The position numbers were made by a program, and so were the translations under genes. A model generated the notes under the pieces. The model saw only the letters and a list, made by a program, of their open reading frames with translations, was not told the DNA's origin and made no database searches. Of a DNA stretch of 64,000 nt, positions 19,081-28,497 are shown one piece after another; the stretch's first letter is position 1; the number at the start of each line of letters is the position of its first letter. Origin of the DNA: Thalassotalea sp. ND16A (lineage in GTDB: Bacteria > Pseudomonadota > Gammaproteobacteria > Enterobacterales > Alteromonadaceae). The stretch is taken from positions 26,147 through 90,146 of the forward strand of contig NZ_JQDZ01000007.1 of NCBI RefSeq assembly GCF_000764205.1. The letters are read 5' to 3'.

Positions 19081-20414
19081 TAACTCATCTCCCTTACCGC
19101 GGCAATAAACATATCGCCACGCTGCATGTAGTTATTGAACATATCTATGCTCGCACAGGCCGGCGATAATAAAACCATATCGCCAGGCCGAGCTAATTTT
19201 CGACTTGCCTGTACGGCTTGCTGCAATGTTTCAACTTCAATGGCGTTTGCTGTTAGTGCCGCGATTTGATGCCCGTCTTTACCGAGGGTTATCAACTGAT
19301 CAACCTGGCTCAGCGCCGGCTTTAATTCATTGAAATCTGCACCTTTACCATCGCCACCAGCGATCAAAATTAATTTATGGTTGCCATTGGCCAAGCCGGC
19401 AATTGCCGCTAGCGTGGCACCTATATTGGTGGCTTTCGAGTCATTTACCCATTTGATGCCATCAAAACTGGCTACTTGTTTACAACGGTGATCGAGTCCC
19501 TCAAAAGATACCAGGCTTTGTACCATGTTATGCAATGGCCAGTGAGCACAATGGCCCAAGGCCAGTGCGGCTAAACAATTGAGTTCATTGTGTTGGCCAA
19601 CAATGGGCAGATGATCACAAGCAATTAAGTTGCTATCGCCATAGGCTAAATAACGAATACCTTTAGTTTCGCGGATGCCAAATTGCCCTGGCGCAGGAAC
19701 ACCAGGGCCAAAGCTGATATCTGCGGATGAAAAATCATTAGGTTGTGATATCGCTTCTTCGCGATTAACAACACGGCGTTTGCTCATGCTGAATATCTTG
19801 TGCTTTATCTCGCGGTAATTTTCCATGGTTTGATGTCGGTCTAAATGATCATCACTGATGTTTAACACGGTACCGGCAACAGCCTGCATTGATGCCATGG
19901 TTTCTAGCTGAAAACTCGATAGCTCAAGAATGACAAAGTCTTTATCTTCATCAACAATGTCTAGTGCAGGCACCCCAATGTTACCGGCAAGCGCCGCATC
20001 TATCTGGCAATACTGGGCAATGTGGGCCAATAAGCTGACCACCGTAGATTTACCATTAGAGCCGGTAACGGCAATTATTTTACTTGCTGATAACTGGCAA
20101 AACAATTCGACATCACCAATTAACTCGCTGCCCGCCTTTCGGTTGTCACTGATATCGCTAATGTTGATATCGACACCTGGGCTGGCAATAATAACATCGG
20201 CAGCGGCAATGGCTTGAATATCCCAACGACCAGTAATTAATTGTGCCTGCGGATTAAGCTCGGTTAAGCGCTGCACGCCTGGAGGATTGACACGGGAATC
20301 ATTAACAATAAAGTCAAATTTTTGCGACGTTAAAAAGCGCGCACAAGATAACCCTGTGGCGCCTAATCCCAGCACTAATATTTGTTTATTCTGCAGTAAT
20401 TCCAATGTTCTCAT
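19080..20414 (-). CDS. murD: UDP-MurNAc-L-alanine-D-glutamate ligase MurD
   Basis: MurD adds D-glutamate to UDP-MurNAc-L-Ala. The 444-residue cytoplasmic ligase has the N-terminal LVLGLGATGLSCARFL dinucleotide-like fold, the ATP loop VTGSNGKSTVVSLLAH, NISDDHLDRH and the C-terminal LLSPACASIDMFNNYMQRGD motif, which is specific for MurD. It lies 74 nt downstream of mraY, one of the few real gaps in the cluster. Confidence 0.98.
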   Translation of the reverse strand: MRTLELLQNKQILVLGLGATGLSCARFLTSQKFDFIVNDSRVNPPGVQRLTELNPQAQLITGRWDIQAIAAADVIIASPGVDINISDISDNRKAGSELIGDVELFCQLSASKIIAVTGSNGKSTVVSLLAHIAQYCQIDAALAGNIGVPALDIVDEDKDFVILELSSFQLETMASMQAVAGTVLNISDDHLDRHQTMENYREIKHKIFSMSKRRVVNREEAISQPNDFSSADISFGPGVPAPGQFGIRETKGIRYLAYGDSNLIACDHLPIVGQHNELNCLAALALGHCAHWPLHNMVQSLVSFEGLDHRCKQVASFDGIKWVNDSKATNIGATLAAIAGLANGNHKLILIAGGDGKGADFNELKPALSQVDQLITLGKDGHQIAALTANAIEVETLQQAVQASRKLARPGDMVLLSPACASIDMFNNYMQRGDMFIAAVREMS

Positions 20415-20488
20415 TGCCCGTTTCTTTTCCTGGTCCTGTCGAGGTAAATATTCGCAGCTCTAATTGCTGACCGTGTTTTAATCTAGTG

Positions 20489-21568
20489 TTAACGTAGTTT
20501 CAGCGTTGCCAAGCCAACTAATACCAGCACCACAGAAATTATCCAGAAGCGCACGATAACTCTTGGCTCTGGCCAACCTTTTAGTTCGTAGTGATGATGT
20601 ATCGGCGCCATTCTGAATACGCGTTTTGCCCGTAATTTATAGGAGCCTACCTGTAATATCACCGACAGGGTTTCTACAACAAAGATCCCGCCCATAATAA
20701 ATAGCACCAATTCTTGTTTTACCAGCACCGCAATAACCCCTAATAAGGCGCCTAATGCTAATGAACCAACGTCCCCCATAAACACTTGCGCCGGGTAGGT
20801 GTTAAACCATAAAAAGCCAAGCCCGGCACCGACAATGGCGGTACAAACCACCACTAACTCGCTCACCTCGCGAATATGAGGTAAATTCAAGTAGGCAGAG
20901 AAATTGCTATTACCGGTAACGTAAGCAAATATGGCAAAGGCGCCAGCCACTAATATGGTTGGCACTATGGCTAAGCCGTCCAGGCCGTCCGTCAGGTTTA
21001 CCGCATTAGACGTGCCGACAATAACGAAATAGGTCACCACGATATAAAATAAGCCCAGTTGTGGCATCACTTCTTTAATAAACGGGATCAACAGCGTGGT
21101 CTCGCCCGGTGCAGAAATCCAATACAGGTAAATTGCCGTACCTAACCCAGCAACGGTTTGCCAGAAGTATTTCCAGCGGGCGATCAAGCCCTTAGCATCT
21201 TTACGAATGACTTTACGGTAATCATCAACGAAACCAATTAAACCAAAACTTACGGTGACAAAAATCACGATTTGGACGTAACTGTTGGTTAAATCTGTCC
21301 ATAATAGAATGCTCAATAAAATGGTGCCTAAGATCAAGATCCCGCCCATCGTTGGCGTGCCGGATTTCGATAAATGGCTCTCTGGCCCATCATCACGAAT
21401 GGTTTGGCCAATTTGCATATTCTGCAAATAACGGATTAATTTAGGCCCCAAATATAATGACGCAACCAGCGCCGTTAATGTCGCGACAATGGCCCTAAAG
21501 GTTACGTATTGAAATACATTAAACCCTGAATAGAACTCTGTAAGATATTGGCCGAGCCAAACTAGCAT
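20489..21568 (-). CDS. mraY: Phospho-MurNAc-pentapeptide translocase MraY
   Basis: MraY transfers phospho-MurNAc-pentapeptide to undecaprenyl phosphate, forming lipid I. The 359-residue protein matches the family length and has about ten membrane helices. Active-site motifs include GTPTMGGI, the cytoplasmic [18 protein letters not shown] and [14 protein letters not shown]. It overlaps the end of murF by 7 nt. Confidence 0.99.
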   Translation of the reverse strand: MLVWLGQYLTEFYSGFNVFQYVTFRAIVATLTALVASLYLGPKLIRYLQNMQIGQTIRDDGPESHLSKSGTPTMGGILILGTILLSILLWTDLTNSYVQIVIFVTVSFGLIGFVDDYRKVIRKDAKGLIARWKYFWQTVAGLGTAIYLYWISAPGETTLLIPFIKEVMPQLGLFYIVVTYFVIVGTSNAVNLTDGLDGLAIVPTILVAGAFAIFAYVTGNSNFSAYLNLPHIREVSELVVVCTAIVGAGLGFLWFNTYPAQVFMGDVGSLALGALLGVIAVLVKQELVLFIMGGIFVVETLSVILQVGSYKLRAKRVFRMAPIHHHYELKGWPEPRVIVRFWIISVVLVLVGLATLKLR

Positions 21569-22992
21569 TTCGATCCCTCATTATTATTTTGCAGATTAGC
21601 ATTTTCACGCCAACCTTTGATGTCATTAACCACTAATTCCATCCGCGCACTACGCGAACCTTTCACTAGCACGGTTATTGGTTGCTGTTCATCCTTTAGC
21701 AGGTTTGCTAAATGTTCGACTAATAAGTCCCGCGACGAAAAATGACGGCCATCTTGCTCAAATACTGCCGAGGTACTCTGACTTAACACGCCTAGCGTTA
21801 ATAAATTATCAACCTGGTGGTGTAGGGCATGTTCGCCAATTTCCTGATGGTACGCTCTGGCCTCTTCACCGAGCTCAGCCATATCACCTAACACCAGAAT
21901 GCTACGCCCCGGATAACTGGCCAATAGCTCCACTGCCGCCTTGGTTGATTCAACATTGGCATTATAGCTATCATCAATTAAGGTAAAATCATTGACTAAG
22001 TGAATCAGGTTCAAACGGCCTTTTACCGGCGACATACCGCTAAGCCCCGCTTGAATATCGGTTAGGCTGGCGCCAAATTCTAACGCAATTGTTGCCGCGG
22101 CGACCGCATTACAGACGTTGTGCTTACCCGGTACCGGCACATCGATATCAATGTTTCCCAGATCGGTATTTAAGGTAAAACTGCTGCAACCTTTGCCATT
22201 CATCCGTATATTGGTGCAATAGACATCGGCCGTATTTTCACAAGAAAACTTGCGCACCGTTTTGTTTTCTAAACGCCACTGCCACTTATGGGCATATGGG
22301 GTATCCTGGTTATATAAAGCCACGCCATTTGGACCGAGCCCTTCGAAAATTTCGCCTTTCGCCCGGGCAACACCACACATATCGCCAAACCCTTCCAAAT
22401 GCGCGGCGGCGATATTATTAATCACCGCCACATCCGGCTTGGTCAACCCCGTGGTGTAGGCAATTTCACCGATATGATTGGCGCCAAGTTCAATGACGGC
22501 AAATTCGTGCTGGGGTTCTAACCGCAATAATGTTAACGGTACACCAATTTCATTATTAAAATTGCCTTTTGTCGCCAGTACGGTTCCTAAGCGGGATAAA
22601 ATAGCCGCGACCATTTCTTTGACCGTGGTTTTACCGCTGCTGCCGGTAATGGCGACCGTTTTTGGATTTAATGTCGCTTTCACGTATGCCGCCAATTTTC
22701 CCATCGCCTGGTAGCAATCATTGACCACAATTTGCGGCAGTCGCTGGCCGCTAAGCTGCTGTTCACTTTCGACTAAAGCGGCAGTACAGCCGATGCTTGC
22801 CGCCTGTTCAACAAAGCGATGACCATCGAAATTCGGTCCTTTTAAGGCGATGAATAAATCGTCTTTTGCCAATTGCCTGGAATCGGTGCAAACACTGGTA
22901 ATTATAAGAGTATCGGCGCAGTCCGTTGGCACGCAGTTGCGCACTTGTCCATCGACAACTTTTGCCAGTTCCGTTAAGGATAATGGGATCAT
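21562..22992 (-). CDS. murF: UDP-MurNAc-tripeptide-D-Ala-D-Ala ligase MurF
   Basis: MurF adds D-Ala-D-Ala to the stem tripeptide, completing the cytoplasmic precursor. The 476-residue ligase shows [20 protein letters not shown] (ATP loop), [30 protein letters not shown] and [14 protein letters not shown]. It starts four bases before the end of murE (ATGA overlap) and overlaps mraY, so the block murE-murF-mraY is translationally coupled. Confidence 0.98.
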   Translation of the reverse strand: MIPLSLTELAKVVDGQVRNCVPTDCADTLIITSVCTDSRQLAKDDLFIALKGPNFDGHRFVEQAASIGCTAALVESEQQLSGQRLPQIVVNDCYQAMGKLAAYVKATLNPKTVAITGSSGKTTVKEMVAAILSRLGTVLATKGNFNNEIGVPLTLLRLEPQHEFAVIELGANHIGEIAYTTGLTKPDVAVINNIAAAHLEGFGDMCGVARAKGEIFEGLGPNGVALYNQDTPYAHKWQWRLENKTVRKFSCENTADVYCTNIRMNGKGCSSFTLNTDLGNIDIDVPVPGKHNVCNAVAAATIALEFGASLTDIQAGLSGMSPVKGRLNLIHLVNDFTLIDDSYNANVESTKAAVELLASYPGRSILVLGDMAELGEEARAYHQEIGEHALHHQVDNLLTLGVLSQSTSAVFEQDGRHFSSRDLLVEHLANLLKDEQQPITVLVKGSRSARMELVVNDIKGWRENANLQNNNEGSKC

Positions 22993-24539
22993 TGTTTTGT
23001 CCCTCCCTGATAAAATTGGCGTACCACTTCGCGCTCATGATAAGCGATGGTTTGTTCGCCAATAATTAAATAATCTTCATGGCCTTTGCCTGCGCAAAGC
23101 ACCATATCGTTTGCTTTTGCCCGGCTTAATGCGGAAATTACCGCTTGCTCTCTGTCGATGATCACTTCTACTTTTTCTGTCACACTGATACCTTGCTGGA
23201 TATCACTGGTAATATGTTCAGCTTCTTCACTGCGCGGGTTATCATTAGTCAGCACAATGTGATCGGCATAGCGCTGAGCAATACTGCCCATTATCGCGCG
23301 CTTGCCCTTGTCTCTGTCTCCGCCACAACCAAATACTACCCATAACTCACCCGGGCAATGTGCTCTTGCTGAGAGCAATGCCTGTTCTAAACCATCGGGG
23401 GTATGAGCATAATCAACCACAGCAGTCGGTTTATCCGATGCGGTAAATGTTTCCATCCGCCCCGTCACTGGCAGCAATTGCTGAGTAACCCTGGCAATAT
23501 TTTCTAATGGCACCCCTTGTATTAGTAATACCGCCATCGCCGCCAATAAATTGGCAACGTTAAACTCGCCTAACAGCGAGCTCTGTATTTGGCAATGTCC
23601 CCAGCTAGAGCGTAACTCGAACTTCACCCCACGGTTATGACAGACAATATTTTCGGCCAGCAGATATTGCTGATTTTTCAGTAACTCAGCATTATTGCTA
23701 TCGACGCTATACAGTACCCGTTCATTGCTCGCCGGCAATTGCTGTAACCAGGATTGGCAAATCTGATCATCGGCATTTAGCACCCAGGTTTGTTCCGGCT
23801 TGCCTAAAAACAGTTGCTTTTTGGCATTGGCATAGCTACTCATATCGCCATGATAATCGAGATGATCACGTGATAAATTGGTAAACACCGCGATATCGAT
23901 CATGTTTACATCAAGCCGATTCTGGCTCAGCGCATGCGATGATACTTCCATTGCTACTTGCCTAACATGTTGATGTTTAAATTGCGCCAACAATTGCAAC
24001 AATTTCGTTGGCCCTGGGGTGGTATTGTTGATATTTTCAAGGTTATCGAGTGTACCGGCGCCCAAGGTACCTATAATAGCGGTTTTAGTATTATTTGCTG
24101 TTAATAATTGTGCGATTAACTGACAACAACTGGTTTTGCCATTGGTACCGGTAACGCCAATTAACTCTACCGCTTCATGCGGGTTATTGTAATAGTAAGC
24201 ACTAACATTTACCAAGTGCTTATCCAACTGATAAAAGTTTATTACCAGTACTTCATTACCCAGCTGACTAACGGTGTAGGCACTGCCATGTTCCGCTTTC
24301 GTCGCACATTGGGCAATCACTAAACAAGCCCCTTGTGCTACGGCATTGTGAATATAAGCGCTGCCGTCTTGATGGGTGCCAATCACTGCGGCGAAAATAT
24401 CATTTTCAGTAACAAAGCGTGAATCATTAATTAAGTATTGGCTATGTGCAATTTCGCTAATTTCAATAGCAAAATGCGCCAGCGCCTTGGCGATTGAAAA
24501 ATCTTTGGTGGAAAAAGTCGCATCGAGCTTAGGCATCAT
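22989..24539 (-). CDS. murE: UDP-MurNAc-dipeptide-meso-diaminopimelate ligase MurE
   Basis: MurE adds the third residue of the peptidoglycan stem. The 516-residue ligase has GVTGTNGKTSCCQLIAQ (ATP loop), NLSRDHLDYHGDM and VVDYAHTPDGLEQAL. It also has TNDNPRSEE: the DNPR motif is the known specificity mark for meso-diaminopimelate rather than lysine, as expected for a Gram-negative. It overlaps the end of ftsI by 11 nt. Confidence 0.98.
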   Translation of the reverse strand: MMPKLDATFSTKDFSIAKALAHFAIEISEIAHSQYLINDSRFVTENDIFAAVIGTHQDGSAYIHNAVAQGACLVIAQCATKAEHGSAYTVSQLGNEVLVINFYQLDKHLVNVSAYYYNNPHEAVELIGVTGTNGKTSCCQLIAQLLTANNTKTAIIGTLGAGTLDNLENINNTTPGPTKLLQLLAQFKHQHVRQVAMEVSSHALSQNRLDVNMIDIAVFTNLSRDHLDYHGDMSSYANAKKQLFLGKPEQTWVLNADDQICQSWLQQLPASNERVLYSVDSNNAELLKNQQYLLAENIVCHNRGVKFELRSSWGHCQIQSSLLGEFNVANLLAAMAVLLIQGVPLENIARVTQQLLPVTGRMETFTASDKPTAVVDYAHTPDGLEQALLSARAHCPGELWVVFGCGGDRDKGKRAIMGSIAQRYADHIVLTNDNPRSEEAEHITSDIQQGISVTEKVEVIIDREQAVISALSRAKANDMVLCAGKGHEDYLIIGEQTIAYHEREVVRQFYQGGTKQ

Positions 24540-26304
24540 TCGCTCCTGTTAGCGCGTTGCGGTCAGCAAAGCCCTCACTCCAGCGAGTGATTTTTGTTTC
24601 ATCATCCGGGGCAATATTTAAGTATTGTAAAGCGCCCCCCATCACCCGAGAAAAGACCGGGGCGGCAACTTCACCGCCGTGATATAAGTCGCCAGCTGGA
24701 TCATTGATAACAACTACGATGGCAAGACGTGGGTTTGATACCGGCGCAACACCGGCAAAAATGCCTACATAATCGTTACCATAGCCACCACCAGCAACTG
24801 TTTTTATTACCGTACCGGTTTTGCCAGCTACCCGATAACCTTCAACTTTTGCCCGGTAGCCACCGCCACCTTCACCACTAACAACTTGTTCCAGCATCTT
24901 CAATACGGCTTTAGAATTTTTTGCATCAACTACCTGCTCGCCCTCATTAAATACCGGGTCTTTAAGCACTGATAATGGTAATTTTTTTCCGCCATTGCCA
25001 AGAGTCGCGTAAAAACGAGCAAGTTGTAGCGGGCTTATCGCTAATCCATAGCCCCAGGAAAGTGTCGCTAATTCGTATTCAGACCAACGGTTTCGATCGG
25101 ATAACATCCCTGAGCTTTCACCCACTAAGCCAGTACCGGTATCTTCTGAGAACCCCATTTCAAAAAACTTACCTAATAAAAAATCTTTTGGCACATCGAG
25201 GGCAAGTTTTGTAGTTCCCATGTTCGATGATTTTTTTAGTATCTCAGTCAGGCTGAGTTTGCCATTATTGCGAGTATCTGAAACTCGTCCACCTTTAATA
25301 CGCATAGAACCTGGAGCGGTATTAATGATGCTATCCACATTGGCCGTGCCAAACTCAAGCGCAGTTAATACCGTTAAAGGCTTCATCGTCGAACCCGGTT
25401 CCAAAATATCGGTGATTGCCCGATTGCGAAAACGATGTGTTGCCGTACCTTTGCGGTTATTCGGATTATATGACGGGCCATTGACCATCGCCAGAATTTC
25501 ACCGGTTTTTACATCCACCACCACTATGGAGCCTGAGCTCGCTTTAAACGACTTTATCGCCGCTTTCAATTCACTATAGGCCAGAGCCTGAATGCGCTGA
25601 TCGATAGAAAGCACAATGTCTTGTGGCAAGGTAGCGTCTTTATTTTCTAAAATTTCAATCTTGTTGCCTTTGGCATCTTTCACATATTTTTTCGTGCCAT
25701 CGGTACCGGTTAACTGGTCATTATATAAGCGTTCCAAGCCTTCAATGCCTTGATCGTCAACGTTAGTAAAACCAATAAGGTGCGAGCTAATTTCACCTGC
25801 CGGATAAAAACGTTTTGATTCTTTACGGAGCGAGATACCCGGGATTTTCAATTCTCGAATAAAATCGGTGATCGTCGGTGACACTTGCCTGGCAAGATAA
25901 ACAAAGCGTTTTTTCGGGTCGGTGCCAATCCGGGCTTTTAATTTTTCAGCATCTTTGCCCAACACTTGTGCCAGGGCTTGCCAGTGACGCTTCATCTGCA
26001 AACCGTTGCGTTCGATAACAATTCTGGGATCGGCAAAAATGGCATGTACGGGTACAGAAATGGCCAGTTCAATGCCGTTGCGGTCGACTATGGCACCGCG
26101 ATGGGAATCGTTCAGTGTATTGCGAATGGTGCGGTTCTCACCCCGGCTAATAAGCAATTCCGGCTCAAATACCTGAATATATGCGGCGCGGGCAACCAGT
26201 CCGGAATAGACCAAGCAAATCAAACCCAAGACAACATAAAACCGCCAGGTGATGGTGGCCGGTTTGAAGTTATCTTGATTGCGCTTAGCTTTTTTAACCG
26301 TCAT
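24529..26304 (-). CDS. ftsI: Septal transpeptidase FtsI (PBP3)
   Basis: FtsI cross-links septal peptidoglycan and is the partner of FtsW. The 591-residue bitopic protein has one membrane helix at about residues 22-44, a pedestal domain beginning RGAIVDRNGIELAISVP, and a transpeptidase domain with the active-site tetrad EPGSTMKP, the SSNMGT (SxN) motif and AGKTGT (KTG). It overlaps ftsL (ATGA) and murE. Confidence 0.98.
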   Translation of the reverse strand: MTVKKAKRNQDNFKPATITWRFYVVLGLICLVYSGLVARAAYIQVFEPELLISRGENRTIRNTLNDSHRGAIVDRNGIELAISVPVHAIFADPRIVIERNGLQMKRHWQALAQVLGKDAEKLKARIGTDPKKRFVYLARQVSPTITDFIRELKIPGISLRKESKRFYPAGEISSHLIGFTNVDDQGIEGLERLYNDQLTGTDGTKKYVKDAKGNKIEILENKDATLPQDIVLSIDQRIQALAYSELKAAIKSFKASSGSIVVVDVKTGEILAMVNGPSYNPNNRKGTATHRFRNRAITDILEPGSTMKPLTVLTALEFGTANVDSIINTAPGSMRIKGGRVSDTRNNGKLSLTEILKKSSNMGTTKLALDVPKDFLLGKFFEMGFSEDTGTGLVGESSGMLSDRNRWSEYELATLSWGYGLAISPLQLARFYATLGNGGKKLPLSVLKDPVFNEGEQVVDAKNSKAVLKMLEQVVSGEGGGGYRAKVEGYRVAGKTGTVIKTVAGGGYGNDYVGIFAGVAPVSNPRLAIVVVINDPAGDLYHGGEVAAPVFSRVMGGALQYLNIAPDDETKITRWSEGFADRNALTGANDA

Positions 26305-26615
26305 GGTATCTTTATTATTATTTCCTTTGTTGGTTTCGGCCTGTGCATATGCAGTATTTTATCGGCCTTGTTTTCTATTTCACTGTGTTCGGCTAAAGAG
26401 TTTTGTTCTAACTGTAAATTACGCCACTCAATATCTAACCGATCTTTTTTGCTATACAAGCGTTCAACTTCTATCGTCGTTTGCCGGTTTAGGTGAGTCA
26501 TAAAAATCACCGAAAACGCCGAAAGCAGCACCAATATGACTAATATATAGGTACCGCTAAATCGACGTATGTCTTGCCAAATTTCTTGGGTTAATACAAA
26601 CTTACCCAATGCCAC
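26301..26615 (-). CDS. ftsL: Cell division protein FtsL
   Basis: FtsL is a small bitopic protein that forms a coiled coil with FtsB and activates FtsWI. The 104-residue product has a membrane helix at about residues 19-40 (FSGTYILVILVLLSAFSVIFMTHL, split by function) and a leucine-zipper-like periplasmic coiled coil to the end. It starts with GTG at 26615, preceded by AGGAATTAACA, and overlaps ftsI by 4 nt. Assignment rests on topology and position between rsmH and ftsI. Confidence 0.93.
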   Translation of the reverse strand: MALGKFVLTQEIWQDIRRFSGTYILVILVLLSAFSVIFMTHLNRQTTIEVERLYSKKDRLDIEWRNLQLEQNSLAEHSEIENKADKILHMHRPKPTKEIIIKIP

Positions 26616-26643
26616 TGTTAATTCCTGTCAAACACTAACATGG

Positions 26644-27588
26644 CTAATCCTTGGCTAAACGCAGCGCTACCCGTAATACTGAACTACGCGAACGTACATT
26701 TTCTGTTACTTCTGTTGTACTCGGTTTTAGCTTTTTACCTACCAGAGCAAGCTTCTTGCCCTTTTGGATCTCGGCTTCTGTAATTGGCATGCCACGCGGT
26801 ACTTTTTTACCCTGGCTATGCTTTCTCATAAACTGTTTTACTAATCTATCTTCTAATGAATGAAAACTAATAACGACTAAACGACCATCTTCTTTTAATA
26901 CGTCTAATGCCGCCACCAATGCCTGTTCAATCTGTTCAAGCTCTGAATTAATGTACATGCGAATGGCTTGAAAACTGCGCGTAGCAGGATGCTTTTTAAT
27001 TTCGCGTTGCGGTGCGGCAGTTTTAATAATTTTTGCTAACTGACCTGTGCTGGTTAACTCTTCTTCTGCGCGAGCATCAACAATGGCATTGGCGATACGC
27101 CAGGCGTGCTTTTCTTCACCGAAGGTTCGCAACACCCAGGTAATGTCTTCTACATCGGCAGCCATTAACCACTGGGCCGCCGTTTGCCCTTTACTGGTAT
27201 CCATGCGCATATCCAGCGGGCCATCTTTCATAAAGCTGAATCCACGACTGGCATCGTCCAGTTGCGGCGATGACACCCCAAGATCGAGTAAGATGCCATC
27301 TACCTTATCGGTGACATTCAGATCGTTGGCGATTTCGGCGAGATTGGCAAAACCATTGTGGACGATAGAAAAACGAGGGTCATCAGCGAACCTTTGCGCA
27401 GACTCGATTGCCGTCGGGTCCCGATCAACGGCGATTAAGCGACCGTTGTCGCCTAAAGTATTCAAAATTAAGTTCGAGTGGCCACCGCGACCAAAAGTAC
27501 AGTCGATGTATGTGCCATCGGCCTTAATCTCTAGTCCGTCAACGGCTTCTTGCAGAAGTACCGATATGTGTGAAAATTCTGTCGTCAT
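26644..27588 (-). CDS. rsmH: 16S rRNA (cytosine-1402-N4)-methyltransferase RsmH (MraW)
   Basis: RsmH methylates N4 of C1402 in 16S rRNA using S-adenosylmethionine. The 314-residue product has the start [15 protein letters not shown], the SAM-binding [38 protein letters not shown] (in two parts of the fold) and [16 protein letters not shown]. The frame is open to 27720, but family members begin at the equivalent of the ATG at 27588, 5 nt after the mraZ stop; the extension would lie inside mraZ. Confidence 0.98.
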   Translation of the reverse strand: MTTEFSHISVLLQEAVDGLEIKADGTYIDCTFGRGGHSNLILNTLGDNGRLIAVDRDPTAIESAQRFADDPRFSIVHNGFANLAEIANDLNVTDKVDGILLDLGVSSPQLDDASRGFSFMKDGPLDMRMDTSKGQTAAQWLMAADVEDITWVLRTFGEEKHAWRIANAIVDARAEEELTSTGQLAKIIKTAAPQREIKKHPATRSFQAIRMYINSELEQIEQALVAALDVLKEDGRLVVISFHSLEDRLVKQFMRKHSQGKKVPRGMPITEAEIQKGKKLALVGKKLKPSTTEVTENVRSRSSVLRVALRLAKD

Positions 27589-27592
27589 AAGG

Positions 27593-28051
27593 TTACAGTG
27601 ATAAATCGAGTAAACGTTCGGTTGGTTCAATTTTGCCATTTTGGTTAGCACTGATGCCTTGTTGCATCTGTGCCTGCCAATCGGCCTCGTTCCAAATTTC
27701 AAACTTATTAAATAATCCAACCAGCATGATATTTTTATCCAGGTTGGCGTGTTGACGAAGAACGCCGTTTAATAACAAACGGCCATTTTTGTCGAGTTCA
27801 CATTCGGTGGCATTCCCCAGCAAGATACGTTTGATTATCCGCTCGCTCGGGTTCATGTCAGACAAACGACTCAACTTTAGTTCTAATTCTTCCCATTCGG
27901 GTAACGGGTACAAGAGTAAACAACGACTTTCCGTGTGCAAAGTGCAAACCATTTTACCATCGAAATCGGCAAACAAAGTCTCACGGTACCTGGTTGGTAT
28001 CGTGATCCGATTCTTGCTGTCTAAGGTAAGGTTGTTTGCGCCTCTAAACAT
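27593..28051 (-). CDS. mraZ: Transcriptional regulator MraZ of the dcw cluster
   Basis: MraZ is an AbrB-fold DNA-binding protein that represses the promoter of its own cluster in E. coli. The 152-residue product has two copies of the fold, beginning [23 protein letters not shown] and ...[19 protein letters not shown], the DxxGR type motif of each half being visible. A matching operator of three TGG-type repeats lies 62-86 nt upstream. It is the first gene of the cluster. Confidence 0.98.
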   Translation of the reverse strand: MFRGANNLTLDSKNRITIPTRYRETLFADFDGKMVCTLHTESRCLLLYPLPEWEELELKLSRLSDMNPSERIIKRILLGNATECELDKNGRLLLNGVLRQHANLDKNIMLVGLFNKFEIWNEADWQAQMQQGISANQNGKIEPTERLLDLSL

Positions 28052-28112
28052 AGTTTTTGTTATTCTTTGTGGCTCGACTTTAACTGTTTATTTTTTAAAC
28101 GACAGTCAAAAG

Positions 28113-28137
28113 ATCCACATTTCTCCACTTTTTCCCA
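28113..28137 (-). promoter_or_regulatory. MraZ operator: three TGGGN-type repeats with 10-bp period
   Basis: On the minus strand TGGGA (28137-28133), TGGAG (28127-28123) and TGGAT (28117-28113) are separated by exactly 5 nt each. This is the layout known for MraZ sites in E. coli (TGGGN direct repeats with 5-nt spacers). Only the first is a perfect TGGGN; the other two have A at the fourth place. Confidence 0.82.
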
Positions 28138-28497
28138 CTTATGTACAGTTTAGTGATAATAGTCAACCGTTGTCAAGTAAAGAAAAATCAATCAAACCGC
28201 TCGATCCGCCCTTAAAAAATAAGGCTTCGTTGTAAGTTCTTTATAATGTGGAACTTTGTGGAGTGTGCAGCCTATTTCATCCCAAAAATTATTTTTATTT
28301 GGTGAAAATTAATGACCATGTGGCTAGGATGTGCACTTATGGGTTATGCTGAATGTGCAAATCTCAATCGACGCTATGATAAATTGATTTTATATAGAAG
28401 AATATACTCTAAATTCAGTGAAAACTCATGTTGTAACTCAGTAAAATTCACATAATAATTAAGCTAACCTAGAAACAACCACGTAAGGATATGAACA
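28138..28497. other. mraZ-pgi divergent intergenic region
   Basis: The 446-nt gap between the divergent mraZ and pgi genes holds the dcw promoter and MraZ operator at its left end. The remainder is AT-rich (runs such as TTGATTTTATATAG and AATATACT around 28386-28410) and must carry the pgi promoter, but no pair of boxes is convincing. I see no small gene or RNA in it. Confidence 0.5.
28148..28176 (-). promoter_or_regulatory. Candidate promoter of the dcw cluster (Pmra)
   Basis: On the minus strand TTGACA at 28176-28171 followed by 17 nt and CTAAAC, or TTGACT at 28166-28161 with 17 nt to CATAAG, are the best -35/-10 pairs. The -35 matches are good and the -10 matches poor. Both lie just upstream of the MraZ operator, so bound MraZ would block them. 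Confidence 0.5.

Noticed and set aside
27589..27720. 44-residue N-terminal extension of RsmH
   Set aside because: It lies inside mraZ in another frame; the family start [12 protein letters not shown] fits the ATG at 27588.
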